Source: Roseicyclus sp041163945
GTDB taxonomy: Bacteria > Pseudomonadota > Alphaproteobacteria > Rhodobacterales > Rhodobacteraceae
Length of the DNA stretch: 51,154 bases
Direction of reading: 5' to 3'
NCBI GenBank assembly: GCA_041163945.1
Contig: JBEAQJ010000039.1
Span: 1-51,154, forward strand
Part shown: positions 25,938-34,591 of the stretch, one piece after another
How the letters are laid out: every line of letters starts with the position of its first letter
How positions within the stretch are numbered: position 1 is the stretch's first letter
Translations under genes and position numbers: made by a program
The notes under the pieces: model-generated
Told to the model about the DNA's origin: nothing
Database searches by the model: none
Seen by the model: only the letters and a program-made list of their open reading frames with translations

Positions 25938-27043
25938 GGCACACCCCCGGCGGACAGCCGCAACACCAGTTCGGGCCGGATCACACCACCCACTGCGGGA
26001 ATGGCGCGCCCGGCCCCCAAGATCCGCGTCAGCGCGTCATAGCGCCCCCCTGAGGCCACCAGCGGCAGCTCGGGCCGGTCTGGCGCCAGAAAACCAAAGA
26101 CGAACCCGTCGTAATATTCCATCGTGGTGCGACCGAAATTCGCCTCGAACGGCAACTGCGCCACGTCGACCCCGGCGTGCGCCAGCGCCTCCATCCGGGT
26201 CTTCAACCGATCGACCGCCGGTGTCAGCCCCGGCAGGTCGACACAGATGTCGCGCAGCCGCTCATGGGCGTCGGGCATCGTCACCTTCAGGGACAAGATC
26301 GCGCCCAAGACCTCGGCCTGCACGGCGGGGATGGGTGGGGTCGCGGCATCGGCGGCCAGCGCTTCCAGCCGGTCGGTCACGTCTTGGCGCATTCGCAACC
26401 CGATTTCAGGGCCGGCGTCGGCCATCAGCCGGGCGGCCCCCGTGTCGGCCATGGCCGCGATCAGCGCGGCGCGGGCGGGCAGCGGGGGCGCTTTGCCGGT
26501 GAAGCGGTCGATCAAGGCCCGAAAGCGGCGCGGGCGCCAGATGTGGCGGCGCAGCGCGGCCTTGCGCGCATCCGATGTGGTCAGCGTGTCGATGGCGGCG
26601 GACAAGATCCCGATATCGCCCGTCACCGCCCGCAGATTCAGCGGCGCAAGGGTCTTGGCAAACAAGGCGAACACCTCGGCATCGGCACGGGTGGGGTCGG
26701 CGCGGTCAAAGACTTCGTAGCCCACCTGCAGATATTCGCGCGGCCGGCCCGAACCGGCTGGCTGGGTGCGAAACACCTCGCCCTGGTAACAATAGCGCGC
26801 GGGATCGGCCCCGCCCTGCATGTGCATCTGCACCACCGGCACGGTGAAATCGGGGCGCAGCATCAATTCGCCCTGGTCGGGATCATGGGTCACATAGGCA
26901 CGCGCGCGGATATCTTCGCCGTAAAGATCCAGCAGCGTTTCGGCCGGCAACAAAAGATCGGCCTCGACCGGGGTGGCGCCGGCCGCGACGAACATGGCCT
27001 GAAGCCGGGCCGCTTCGGCCCTGAGGGCGGATTTGCCGATCAC
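25934..27043 (-). CDS. hisZ: ATP phosphoribosyltransferase regulatory subunit HisZ
   Basis: HisRS-like paralogue that lacks tRNA charging and forms the hetero-octamer with short HisG, conferring histidine feedback control. A class II synthetase-like core is seen in LRPDFTVPVVQMHMQGG, YCYQGEVFRTQPAGSGRPRE and EYLQVGYEVF, with the motif 3-like VASGGRYDALTRILGAG near the C-terminus. At 369 residues it is typical. It overlaps hisS by 4 bases upstream and hisG by 4 bases downstream. Confidence 0.95.
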   Translation of the reverse strand: MIGKSALRAEAARLQAMFVAAGATPVEADLLLPAETLLDLYGEDIRARAYVTHDPDQGELMLRPDFTVPVVQMHMQGGADPARYCYQGEVFRTQPAGSGRPREYLQVGYEVFDRADPTRADAEVFALFAKTLAPLNLRAVTGDIGILSAAIDTLTTSDARKAALRRHIWRPRRFRALIDRFTGKAPPLPARAALIAAMADTGAARLMADAGPEIGLRMRQDVTDRLEALAADAATPPIPAVQAEVLGAILSLKVTMPDAHERLRDICVDLPGLTPAVDRLKTRMEALAHAGVDVAQLPFEANFGRTTMEYYDGFVFGFLAPDRPELPLVASGGRYDALTRILGAGRAIPAVGGVIRPELVLRLSAGGVP

Positions 27044-28530
27044 CTGTGTCGATCCAGAATGGCGCGGGTTTGGGCCACCAGATCATCCAGCGGCACCTCG
27101 ATCTGCGCGGGCTGGGATTTCCATTCCTCCAGCGTCGCTTCCTGCGCCAGCTTGGCGCCAAGAACCAGATCCTTGATTTGCACAACGCCGCGCGCGGCCT
27201 CGTCGGCGCCCTGGATGATGGCCACGGGCGCCTGACGCTTGTCGGCATATTTCAGCTGGTTGCCGAAATTCTTGGGATTGCCCAGATACACTTCGGCGCG
27301 GATGTCTGCGGCGCGCAGGGTGGCTGCCATGCGCTGGTAATCGGCCATGCGGTCGCGATCCATCACGGTGACCACAACCGGGCCCTGGCTTTCACCCGAC
27401 AACCGCCCCTTGGCGCGCAAGGCCGCAAGCAGCCGGTCGACGCCGATCGAAACACCGGTGGCCGGAACCTCTTGGCCGGTGAAGCGCTTGACCAGATCGT
27501 CATAGCGCCCCCCGCCCGCCACGCTGCCGAATTGGCGCGGGCGGCCCTTTTCATCGAGGATCTCAAACGTCAGCTCGGCCTCGTAAACGGGACCGGTATA
27601 ATACCCCAAACCCCGCACGACCGAAGGGTCGATGACGATGCGATCGGGGCCGTAACCCTGCGCGGCCAGCAGATCGGCGATGGTTTCCAGCTCGGTCACG
27701 CCTTCGGCCCCGATGGCCGACCCGCCGACCAGCTCGCGCAGCCGCGCGACGGTCGCCTGCGCGCTGTCGCGCCGTGCGTCCATGAACCCCATGATGCGGT
27801 CCGCCTGTTCGGCGCCAAGCCCCGCCCCTTGGGTGAAATCGCCGCTGTCATCCTTGCGGCCCGCGCCCAGAAGCGCGCGCACGCCATGCTCGCCCAAGCG
27901 GTCCAGCTTGTCGATGGCACGCAAGACGATGCCGCGCGCGTGGTCGCTGTCTGCGCCGGCAAGCCCCGCGACCTCGAGCACGCCGTTCAGCACCTTGCGG
28001 TTGTTGATCCGCACGATGTAATCGCCCCGCTCGATGCCGACGGCTTCCAGCGCATCGGCCAGCATGGCGCAGATCTCGGCATCGGCGGCAACGCTGGCCG
28101 CCCCCACCGTATCGGCGTCGCATTGATAGAACTGTCGAAAGCGCCCCGGCCCCGGCTTTTCATTGCGCCAGACCGGACCCATGGCGTAGCGGCGATAGGG
28201 GCTGGGCAGATCATTGCGGAACTGCGCGGCAACGCGCGCCAAGGGCGCGGTCATGTCATAGCGCAGCGCAAGCCATGTGCCGCCCTCGCCCGCGTCTTCT
28301 TGCCACGAGAACACGCCGGCGTTGGGCCGGTCGACGTCTGGCAGGAACTTGCCCAGCGCCTCGACGGTTTCGACCGCGGCGGTTTCCAGCGGATCGAAGC
28401 CATGGGCGTGGTAGACGCGCGCGATCGCGTCCAGCATCTGCTGGCGCTCGCGCACCTCGGCGCCGAAATAGTCACGGAACCCTTTCGGCGTTTCGGCCTT
28501 GGGGCGGGGCTGTTTGCGGTCTTGGGCCAT
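27040..28530 (-). CDS. hisS: Histidyl-tRNA synthetase
   Basis: Class II synthetase that charges tRNA-His. Motif 1 region KGFRDYFGAEVRERQQML, motif 2 YRRYAMGPVWRNEKPGPGRF with RQFYQCDADTVG, the histidine-binding RGLGYYTGPVYEAE, motif 3 region GSVAGGGRYDDLV and GVSIGVDRLLAAL, then the anticodon-binding domain. I chose ATG at 28530 (MAQDRKQ), the one with GAGGG about 10 bases upstream; ATGs at 28539 and 28563 are less well placed. The 496 residues exceed E. coli HisRS but fit alphaproteobacterial ones. First gene of hisS-hisZ-hisG. Confidence 0.96.
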   Translation of the reverse strand: MAQDRKQPRPKAETPKGFRDYFGAEVRERQQMLDAIARVYHAHGFDPLETAAVETVEALGKFLPDVDRPNAGVFSWQEDAGEGGTWLALRYDMTAPLARVAAQFRNDLPSPYRRYAMGPVWRNEKPGPGRFRQFYQCDADTVGAASVAADAEICAMLADALEAVGIERGDYIVRINNRKVLNGVLEVAGLAGADSDHARGIVLRAIDKLDRLGEHGVRALLGAGRKDDSGDFTQGAGLGAEQADRIMGFMDARRDSAQATVARLRELVGGSAIGAEGVTELETIADLLAAQGYGPDRIVIDPSVVRGLGYYTGPVYEAELTFEILDEKGRPRQFGSVAGGGRYDDLVKRFTGQEVPATGVSIGVDRLLAALRAKGRLSGESQGPVVVTVMDRDRMADYQRMAATLRAADIRAEVYLGNPKNFGNQLKYADKRQAPVAIIQGADEAARGVVQIKDLVLGAKLAQEATLEEWKSQPAQIEVPLDDLVAQTRAILDRHR

Positions 28531-28658
28531 GGGCGGCATATCCCTCGGGTCGGGGTCGCGCATCGTCTAGCGGAGGGGGGCGCGATCGGCAAGGCAGCCG
28601 GAAGGGGCGTGCACCGGCGGCCGCCGCAGTGTAAGCACGGCCAGCGAAAGGACAGCGC

Positions 28659-28862
28659 ATGACCGATTTGGCCCCGATCGAGGAACGCATCGCGCATCTT
28701 GAGCGCACGACCGATGAATTGTCAGAGGTGGTGGCGCGACAAGACGCCGAAATCCGCCGGCTGTCCCAGCGGGTCGAAATGCTGCTGGCCCGCGAAGTCG
28801 AGCGCGCGCTGGATCAAGGCGCGACCATCCCGCTGGGCGATCAAAAGCCGCCGCATTGGTGA
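28659..28862 (+). CDS. slyX: SlyX family protein
   Basis: A 67-residue protein, almost wholly a predicted coiled coil (APIEERIAHLERTTDELSEV onward), ending in the family tail GDQKPPHW. SlyX is widespread with no defined role. AAAGGA 6 bases before the ATG supports the start. It is divergent from hisS, 128 bases away, and convergent with the MFS gene. Confidence 0.88.
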   Translation: MTDLAPIEERIAHLERTTDELSEVVARQDAEIRRLSQRVEMLLAREVERALDQGATIPLGDQKPPHW

Positions 28863-28868
28863 ACGCGC

Positions 28869-28909
28869 CGGGGCGGCGCTGCCCCGAACGGGCGATGGCC
28901 CTGGCCCGT
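28869..28909 (+). terminator. Hairpins after slyX
   Basis: Two GC stems follow the slyX stop in the 92-base convergent gap: CGGGGC/GCCCCG (28869-28874 with 28881-28886) and ACGGGC/GCCCGT (28888-28893 with 28904-28909). Neither has a T-tract in either direction. Confidence 0.35.
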
Positions 28910-28954
28910 CACAGTGTCCGGGCCGGGCCGACATCTTGAACCGCCGGCGGGCGT

Positions 28955-30181
28955 CTATGCCGCAAGCGCTTGTGGTGCGCGCGGGCGGGCACGCAGCCAG
29001 ATCGCCAGCATGATCGCCAGATTGAGCGCGTTGAACGCGATGCCGTTCAAAAAGGCCCAGTGATAGGCGCCGGTCAGATCGTAGATCAGCCCCGACATCC
29101 AGCCGCCCAGCGCCATGCCGAAAATGGTGGCCATGATGACCAGCCCAACGCGCGCGCCCGCCTCGCGTGCGGGCAGGTATTCGCGCACGATGATGGCATA
29201 GGCCGGCACGATGCCCCCCTGGCTGAGCCCGAAGACCAGACTGACAAGATAGAGCGGCGTCAGCCCCGTGGTGGGCAAGTAAAGCATCAGCGCCAGCATC
29301 TGCAGGCCCGAGCCGATGATCAGCGTCAGCACCCCGCCCAGACGATCGGCCAGAAAACCCGACACCAGCCGCGACACGACACCGCCCAGCAGCATCAGCG
29401 ACAGCATTTCCGCCCCCACGGCCGGGCCATAGCCCAGATCCGTGCAATAGGCCACGATATGGACCTGCGGCATCGACATGGCCACGCAGCAACCCACGCC
29501 CGCCAGCGCCAAAAGCCATGTCAGGGCACGGGGCGACAGGGCAATGTTGCGCGCCTTGTGGGCGGCGGCGGTTTCGGCGGCCTGCATCGCGCCCGCTGGC
29601 AAGGGCTTTCGCAATAGCCACGTGGCCGGCAGCATCACGGCAAAGGTGACACCGGCGATCACCAGATAGGCCGTGCGCCAGCCCGGTCCGGCCAGGATAT
29701 CGGCCAGAATCAGCGGCCAGATCGCGCCCGACAGGTAGTTGCCCGAGGCGATGATCGCCACGGCAATGCCGCGCCGCTTGAGAAACCATTGGCTCACATC
29801 GGCGATCAGCGGCCCGAAGCTGGTCGCGGTGCCAAAACCGATCAACACCTGCAACGCCGACAAGGTGGCGATATTGGGCGCAAAGGCGGCCGCCGCATAG
29901 GCGGCGCTCAACAACAGCGCCGACGCCGCCAGGCTGCGCGCCACACCCCAGCGATCGACCGCGCGCCCGATCAAGAAATTGCCCAAGGCAAAACCGATCA
30001 TGGTCAGCGTATAGGGCAGCGATGCATCGGCGCGGTCCACCGCGAATTCGGCCTGCATCGCGGGCAGGATCACGATGATCGCCCACATGCCCACATTGCC
30101 GACCAGCGACACAAGCAACGACAGCCCTAGACGAATCCATGAGGCGCGACTGTCCAGGCTGGTGTCGGGGGCTGCGATCAT
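28955..30181 (-). CDS. MFS transporter
   Basis: Inner-membrane carrier of 408 residues with about 12 hydrophobic helices. The major-facilitator loop motif is visible after helix 2 (GRAVDRWGVARSLAASALLL) and a related one midway (SGFLADRLGGVLTLIIG). The segment SQWFLKRRGIAVAIIASGNY resembles the monocarboxylate/oxalate-formate carriers, but the substrate cannot be assigned. It lies 39 bases downstream of dnaE on the same strand with no clear ribosome-binding site. Confidence 0.85.
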   Translation of the reverse strand: MIAAPDTSLDSRASWIRLGLSLLVSLVGNVGMWAIIVILPAMQAEFAVDRADASLPYTLTMIGFALGNFLIGRAVDRWGVARSLAASALLLSAAYAAAAFAPNIATLSALQVLIGFGTATSFGPLIADVSQWFLKRRGIAVAIIASGNYLSGAIWPLILADILAGPGWRTAYLVIAGVTFAVMLPATWLLRKPLPAGAMQAAETAAAHKARNIALSPRALTWLLALAGVGCCVAMSMPQVHIVAYCTDLGYGPAVGAEMLSLMLLGGVVSRLVSGFLADRLGGVLTLIIGSGLQMLALMLYLPTTGLTPLYLVSLVFGLSQGGIVPAYAIIVREYLPAREAGARVGLVIMATIFGMALGGWMSGLIYDLTGAYHWAFLNGIAFNALNLAIMLAIWLRARPRAPQALAA

Positions 30182-30220
30182 GGCGCGAGGCTATGCCCGC
30201 GCGCCGCCATTGGAAAGGGG

Positions 30221-33200
30221 TCAGACCTCCTCGACGGTCAGGACCCCCTCCATCGCGCGCAACGCGCCCTTGATCTGCGGCGAGACCGGGAAATCATCGC
30301 CCAGGATCAGCTCGACCTCGCCGGGCAGATCGGGGGCCAGAAGACACAGATGGATCGGGCCACGGGCCGCGGGGGGGGCGCCCTCGGCCATGCGCGCCAG
30401 CAACGAGCGCACCGAAGCGATCCCCGGCTCGCCGTCGACAAACACCCGCAGACCGCCCGATTGCATGGCGACCGCGGCATCAAGCGGCTGCACGCCGCGA
30501 CACAAGAGCTTCAGCTGGTCGGCCTCATAGGTCGCTTCGACCTGAAGCAAGACATTCAGCCCCGGTTCCAGATGTGGCCGCGCCACATCCAGCACATCGG
30601 AAAACATCGTGACCTCGTATAGCCCGGTCGGATCGGACAACGACACAAAGGCGAACCGGTTTCCCTTTTGCGATTTGCGTTCCTGCCGTGCGGACACCGA
30701 CCCAGCCATGCGCGCCACAAAGGCCCCACCCTGCACCTTTTGGGCAACCTCGGCCAGGGTCAGCACCCCCTTGCGCCGGAGCGCGGGCAGGTAATCATCC
30801 AGCGGATGGCCCGACAGGTAAAAGCCGATGGCGGCATGTTCACCGGCCAAGCGTTCGGTGGGCAGCCAATCATCGCAATCGGGCAGGCGCGGTTCCGGCA
30901 GATCATCGCCCGCCGCACCGAACAGCGACACCTGATCCGACGCGGCCGCATCATGGATGGCCGCCGAATAGGCGACCAAGGCATCCAGCCCGGCAAAGAC
31001 CCGGGCGCGGTTGCGATCCAGCACGTCAAACGCACCCGCGCGCGCCAGCATTTCCAGCGGGCGCTTGCCCACGCGCTTGAGATCCACGCGCCGGGCCAGG
31101 TCGAACAGCGATCGGAACGGTTTGTGCGCCCCATCCGCGCCGACCCGGGCGGCCACGATCAGGCGCATGGCATCAACGCCCACGTTCTTGAGCGCCCCCA
31201 GGGCATAGAGAATTCGGCCCTCATCGACCGTAAAGGTGGCCGCCGATCGGTTCACGCAAGGGGGCATGACCGCGATGCCAAGCCGGGCCACTTCCTGCCG
31301 GTAGACGGCCAGCTTTTCGGTCAGATGGATGTCGCAATTCATCACCGCGGCCATGAATTCGACCGGGTGATTGGCCTTGAGCCACGCCGTCTGGTAGCTG
31401 ACCACCGCATAGGCGGCGGCGTGGGATTTGTTGAAGCCGTAATTGGCGAATTTTTCCAACAGGTCGAACACTTCGCCGGCCTTTTGCGGGCTGACACCAT
31501 TGGCAATCGCGCCCTCGATGAATTTCGGGCGTTCCCGCGCCATTTCCTCGGCGATCTTCTTGCCCATCGCGCGGCGCAACAGATCAGCCCCCCCCAGCGA
31601 ATAGCCCGCCATGACCTGGGCGATTTCCATCACCTGTTCTTGGTAGACGATGATGCCTTGGGTCTCTTTCAAGATATGGTCGATCGAGGGATGGATCGAT
31701 TCCAGTGCGCGCTGGCCGTTCTTGACCTCGCAATAGGTGGGTATGTTTTCCATCGGGCCAGGACGGTACAGCGCCACCAGCGCCACGATGTCTTCGATAC
31801 AGGTCGGCTTCATGCGCCGCAGCGCATCCATCATGCCCGCGCTTTCCACCTGGAACACCGCAACCGTCTTGGCCGAGGCATAAAGCGCATAGGTCTTGGC
31901 ATCATCGAGCGGAATGGCGTTGATCTGGTTTTCCGCGCCCGGGGCCGGGTCGTAAAGCCGGCCACCGTCGGGTGCTTCGTGCAGCTGCCGGCCCGAGGCG
32001 CGGATCAGTTCGATGGCGTTTTGCACCACCGTCAGGGTCTTGAGCCCAAGAAAATCGAATTTCACCAGGCCCGCGGGTTCGACCCATTTCATGTTGAACT
32101 GCGTCGCGGGCATGTCCGAACGCGGATCGCGGTAAATGGGCACCAGCGCGTCCAGCGGCCGGTCGGCGATCACCACGCCGGCCGCATGGGTCGAGGCATT
32201 GCGCAAAAGCCCCTCGATCTTTTCGGCATAGTCAAACAGGCGGCGCACGGGGTTGGTGCGCCCTTCGCGGCGGTCCTGTTCGGTTTCGCGCATCTCTTCG
32301 CGGATGCGGTCCTCTTGCGCGACGGCCTGGGTGATCGACACGGGCTTGACCCCATCGAGCGGGATCATCTTGGACAGACGATCGACCTGACCAAAGGGCA
32401 TCTGCAGCACGCGGCCCACGTCACGCACCGCAGCCTTTGACAAAAGCGCGCCAAAGGTGATGATCTGCCCGACCCGGTCGCGGCCATATTTCTGCTGCAC
32501 ATAGCGGATCACCTCTTCGCGGCGGTCCATGCAGAAGTCGATGTCGAAATCGGGCATCGACACGCGTTCGGGGTTCAAGAACCGCTCGAACAGCAGGCTG
32601 TAGCGCAGCGGATCCAGATCGGTGATCGTCAGCGCATAGGCCACAAGGCTGCCCGCACCCGACCCCCGGCCGGGACCGACCGGAATGTTCTGATCCTTGG
32701 CCCATTTGATGAAATCGGCCACGATCAGGAAATAGCCGGGAAAGCCCATCCGTTCGATGATGCCCAGTTCGAAATCCAGTCGCGCGTGATAGTCTTCGAC
32801 CGATGCGGCATGCGGAATGACCGCAAGCCGCGCCGCAAGCCCGGCCCTTGCCTGACGGCGCAGTTCCTCCACCTCGTCCTCGGCGAACCGCGGCAGGATC
32901 GGGTCATGGGTGCGCGCGCGATAGGCGCAGCGGCGGGCGATTTCGACGGTGTTTTCCAAAGCCTCGGGCAGATCGGCGAACAGGGCCGCCATTTCCTCGG
33001 GGGATTTGAAACAATGCTGCGGGGTCAGGCGGCGACGCGGCTCGGATTGATCGACATAGGCGCCCTGCGCGATGCAGATCATCGCATCATGGGCTTCGAA
33101 CATATCGGGCTTGGGGAAATAGACATCGTTGGTGGCCACAAGCGGCAGATCCCGCGCATAGGCCAGTTCAATGCTGGGCCGTTCGGTCAGCGCTTCGGCC

Positions 33201-33754
33201 TGTGTCAGGCCGGCCTCACCCGGATGGCGCTGCAATTCGATGTACAAGCGGTCGGGATAGATCGCGCCGAGCCGGGTCAACAACGCGTCGGCCTTGCCCA
33301 TGTTGCCAGTTTGCAAAAGACGGCCCAACGGGCCATCCGGCCCCCCGCTCAGGCAGATCAGGCCCGCGCCATGGGCGGCCAGTTCATCCAGCGTGACATG
33401 CGGCAGGCTGCCGTCCCCGCGCAGATACAGCGCGGAATTCAGCTGCATCAGGTTTTCATAGCCCGTGCGATCTTGCGCCAGAAGCACCAGCGCGGCCGGT
33501 GGCACCGGGCGTTCGCCGGGACGCACCGGGTCATAGGCCACATCGATCTGGCAGCCGATGATGGGCTGCACGCCGGCTTTCGCCGCGGTTTCCGAGAATT
33601 CCAGCGCACAGAACATGTTGTTGGTGTCGGTCACCGCAACCGCGGGCATGCCGGCATCGGCGACCAGCCCGGGCAGTTTCTTGACCCGCATCGCCCCTTC
33701 CAACAGCGAATATTCGGTGTGCAGTCTCAGATGAATGAATCGCGGATCGGCCAT
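30221..33754 (-). CDS. dnaE: DNA polymerase III alpha subunit
   Basis: Replicative polymerase catalytic subunit, 1177 residues. The PHP domain opens at HLRLHTEYSLLEGAMRVKKL. The palm has PGRGSGAGSLVAYALTITDL and the catalytic aspartates in SMPDFDIDFCMDRREE. The HhH region (YGFNKSHAAAYAVVSYQTAW) and the OB-fold region (LYEVTMFSDVLDVARPHLEP) follow. I use ATG at 33754 (MADPRFIHL); the codon two upstream is TTG. It shares a 179-base divergent promoter region with a J-domain gene. Confidence 0.97.
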   Translation of the reverse strand: MADPRFIHLRLHTEYSLLEGAMRVKKLPGLVADAGMPAVAVTDTNNMFCALEFSETAAKAGVQPIIGCQIDVAYDPVRPGERPVPPAALVLLAQDRTGYENLMQLNSALYLRGDGSLPHVTLDELAAHGAGLICLSGGPDGPLGRLLQTGNMGKADALLTRLGAIYPDRLYIELQRHPGEAGLTQAEALTERPSIELAYARDLPLVATNDVYFPKPDMFEAHDAMICIAQGAYVDQSEPRRRLTPQHCFKSPEEMAALFADLPEALENTVEIARRCAYRARTHDPILPRFAEDEVEELRRQARAGLAARLAVIPHAASVEDYHARLDFELGIIERMGFPGYFLIVADFIKWAKDQNIPVGPGRGSGAGSLVAYALTITDLDPLRYSLLFERFLNPERVSMPDFDIDFCMDRREEVIRYVQQKYGRDRVGQIITFGALLSKAAVRDVGRVLQMPFGQVDRLSKMIPLDGVKPVSITQAVAQEDRIREEMRETEQDRREGRTNPVRRLFDYAEKIEGLLRNASTHAAGVVIADRPLDALVPIYRDPRSDMPATQFNMKWVEPAGLVKFDFLGLKTLTVVQNAIELIRASGRQLHEAPDGGRLYDPAPGAENQINAIPLDDAKTYALYASAKTVAVFQVESAGMMDALRRMKPTCIEDIVALVALYRPGPMENIPTYCEVKNGQRALESIHPSIDHILKETQGIIVYQEQVMEIAQVMAGYSLGGADLLRRAMGKKIAEEMARERPKFIEGAIANGVSPQKAGEVFDLLEKFANYGFNKSHAAAYAVVSYQTAWLKANHPVEFMAAVMNCDIHLTEKLAVYRQEVARLGIAVMPPCVNRSAATFTVDEGRILYALGALKNVGVDAMRLIVAARVGADGAHKPFRSLFDLARRVDLKRVGKRPLEMLARAGAFDVLDRNRARVFAGLDALVAYSAAIHDAAASDQVSLFGAAGDDLPEPRLPDCDDWLPTERLAGEHAAIGFYLSGHPLDDYLPALRRKGVLTLAEVAQKVQGGAFVARMAGSVSARQERKSQKGNRFAFVSLSDPTGLYEVTMFSDVLDVARPHLEPGLNVLLQVEATYEADQLKLLCRGVQPLDAAVAMQSGGLRVFVDGEPGIASVRSLLARMAEGAPPAARGPIHLCLLAPDLPGEVELILGDDFPVSPQIKGALRAMEGVLTVEEV

Positions 33755-33868
33755 GCGCAAAGCCTATCTTGGGGGCGAGCCGGCGAAAAGCCCAAAGCCT
33801 TGGCACCCGCCGCGGCGCCTGGCCGAACCCCGCGCGATCGGACCCATGTTTTGCATTTTGCGTGCATT

Positions 33869-33888
33869 TGTGGATCAGTTGTGAAAAA
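33869..33888 (+). promoter_or_regulatory. Two DnaA-box-like sites in the dnaE upstream region
   Basis: TGTGGATCA (33869-33877) and TGTGAAAAA (33880-33888) lie in the same orientation, 11 bases start to start. Against the relaxed DnaA box TTWTNCACA, read in reverse, the second matches fully and the first at eight of nine positions. The surrounding 33848-33895 is the most A/T-rich stretch of the gap and probably also holds promoter elements for dnaE and the J-domain gene. Binding is unproven. Confidence 0.35.
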
Positions 33889-33933
33889 TCTTTCCCATCG
33901 CGCGCAGCTGCGGCGCCGACAGAAAGTGGAGCC

Positions 33934-34413
33934 ATGCCGTTGAACCAGCCGGGCCTCTGCCCACGCGTGCGTGCGGCCTTTGCGCTTTTGGGGGTGACCC
34001 CGGGGGCGGAGGCTTCTGTGCTGCGGCATGCGTGGAAAACCATGGCCCGCGCCCATCACCCCGATCGGGGCGGCTCAGACCGGGCCGCCACCAACCGGCG
34101 ACTGGCCGAAATCAACGATGCGCTTGACACCGCGCTGGCATGGACGCGCGCGCAGCGTCCGGTCACCGAGCACCCATTGCCGCCACAATCCCGCCGCCCC
34201 CTGCCCCCGGTGCCCGGCCCCCAGCCGGCCGAACGGGCGCAGGCCCCGGTGCGCCCCCCCGCGCAGGCCCCCGTGCAGACGCTGCCCAACGGGCCGGGTG
34301 GCTGGGCGACGGGCCCCGCGCCCACGGCCTCGGCCGCCGCACAGGCCTGTTTTCTGGAAGCCCGCCGTATCTTTGCCGCGCCGCGCCGGTTGCGCTGCCT
34401 TGGGGTGTGCTAG
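33934..34413 (+). CDS. J-domain (DnaJ-like) protein
   Basis: A 159-residue protein with an N-terminal J domain (about residues 12-72) containing the HPD tripeptide in MARAHHPDRGGSDRAATNRR, which stimulates Hsp70 ATPase. A Pro/Ala/Gln-rich linker and a short basic tail ending RLRCLGVC follow. There is no zinc-finger or C-terminal substrate domain, so it is a specialised co-chaperone (type III) rather than DnaJ. The ATG at 33934 is preceded by a close GGAG, only 2 bases away, so the start is tentative. It is divergent from dnaE. Confidence 0.75.
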   Translation: MPLNQPGLCPRVRAAFALLGVTPGAEASVLRHAWKTMARAHHPDRGGSDRAATNRRLAEINDALDTALAWTRAQRPVTEHPLPPQSRRPLPPVPGPQPAERAQAPVRPPAQAPVQTLPNGPGGWATGPAPTASAAAQACFLEARRIFAAPRRLRCLGVC

Positions 34414-34429
34414 GCGCGCTGGCCGCAGA

Positions 34430-34444
34430 AAAATCGACGATTTT
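34430..34444. promoter_or_regulatory. 7-bp inverted repeat upstream of xdhA
   Basis: AAAATCG (34430-34436) and CGATTTT (34438-34444) flank a single central base, 148 bases before the xdhA ATG and just past the J-domain gene. An A/T-rich dyad in GC-rich DNA fits a dimeric repressor site for the xdh operon. No regulator gene is present in the window. Confidence 0.35.
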
Positions 34445-34591
34445 CGAAGCGCAGGCGTGCCCAAGGCTTGCAATAGCGCCACAACCCCGCTTGGATGGTT
34501 CCCGGTCGCATGCACAAACGGGGCCGCCTTCTACGCCGCATCGAAGGCCGGACGACCACCCCCAAAGGTACCGCGGCGGGCTGAGATCACG

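Noticed and set aside
28955..30181. Assignment of the MFS protein as an oxalate/formate antiporter
   Set aside because: Only a loose resemblance in one loop; not enough to name a substrate.
34028..34591. N-terminal extension of XdhA by 188 codons
   Set aside because: It overlaps the J-domain gene in another frame; the 2Fe-2S domain begins right at ATG 34592 as in the family.
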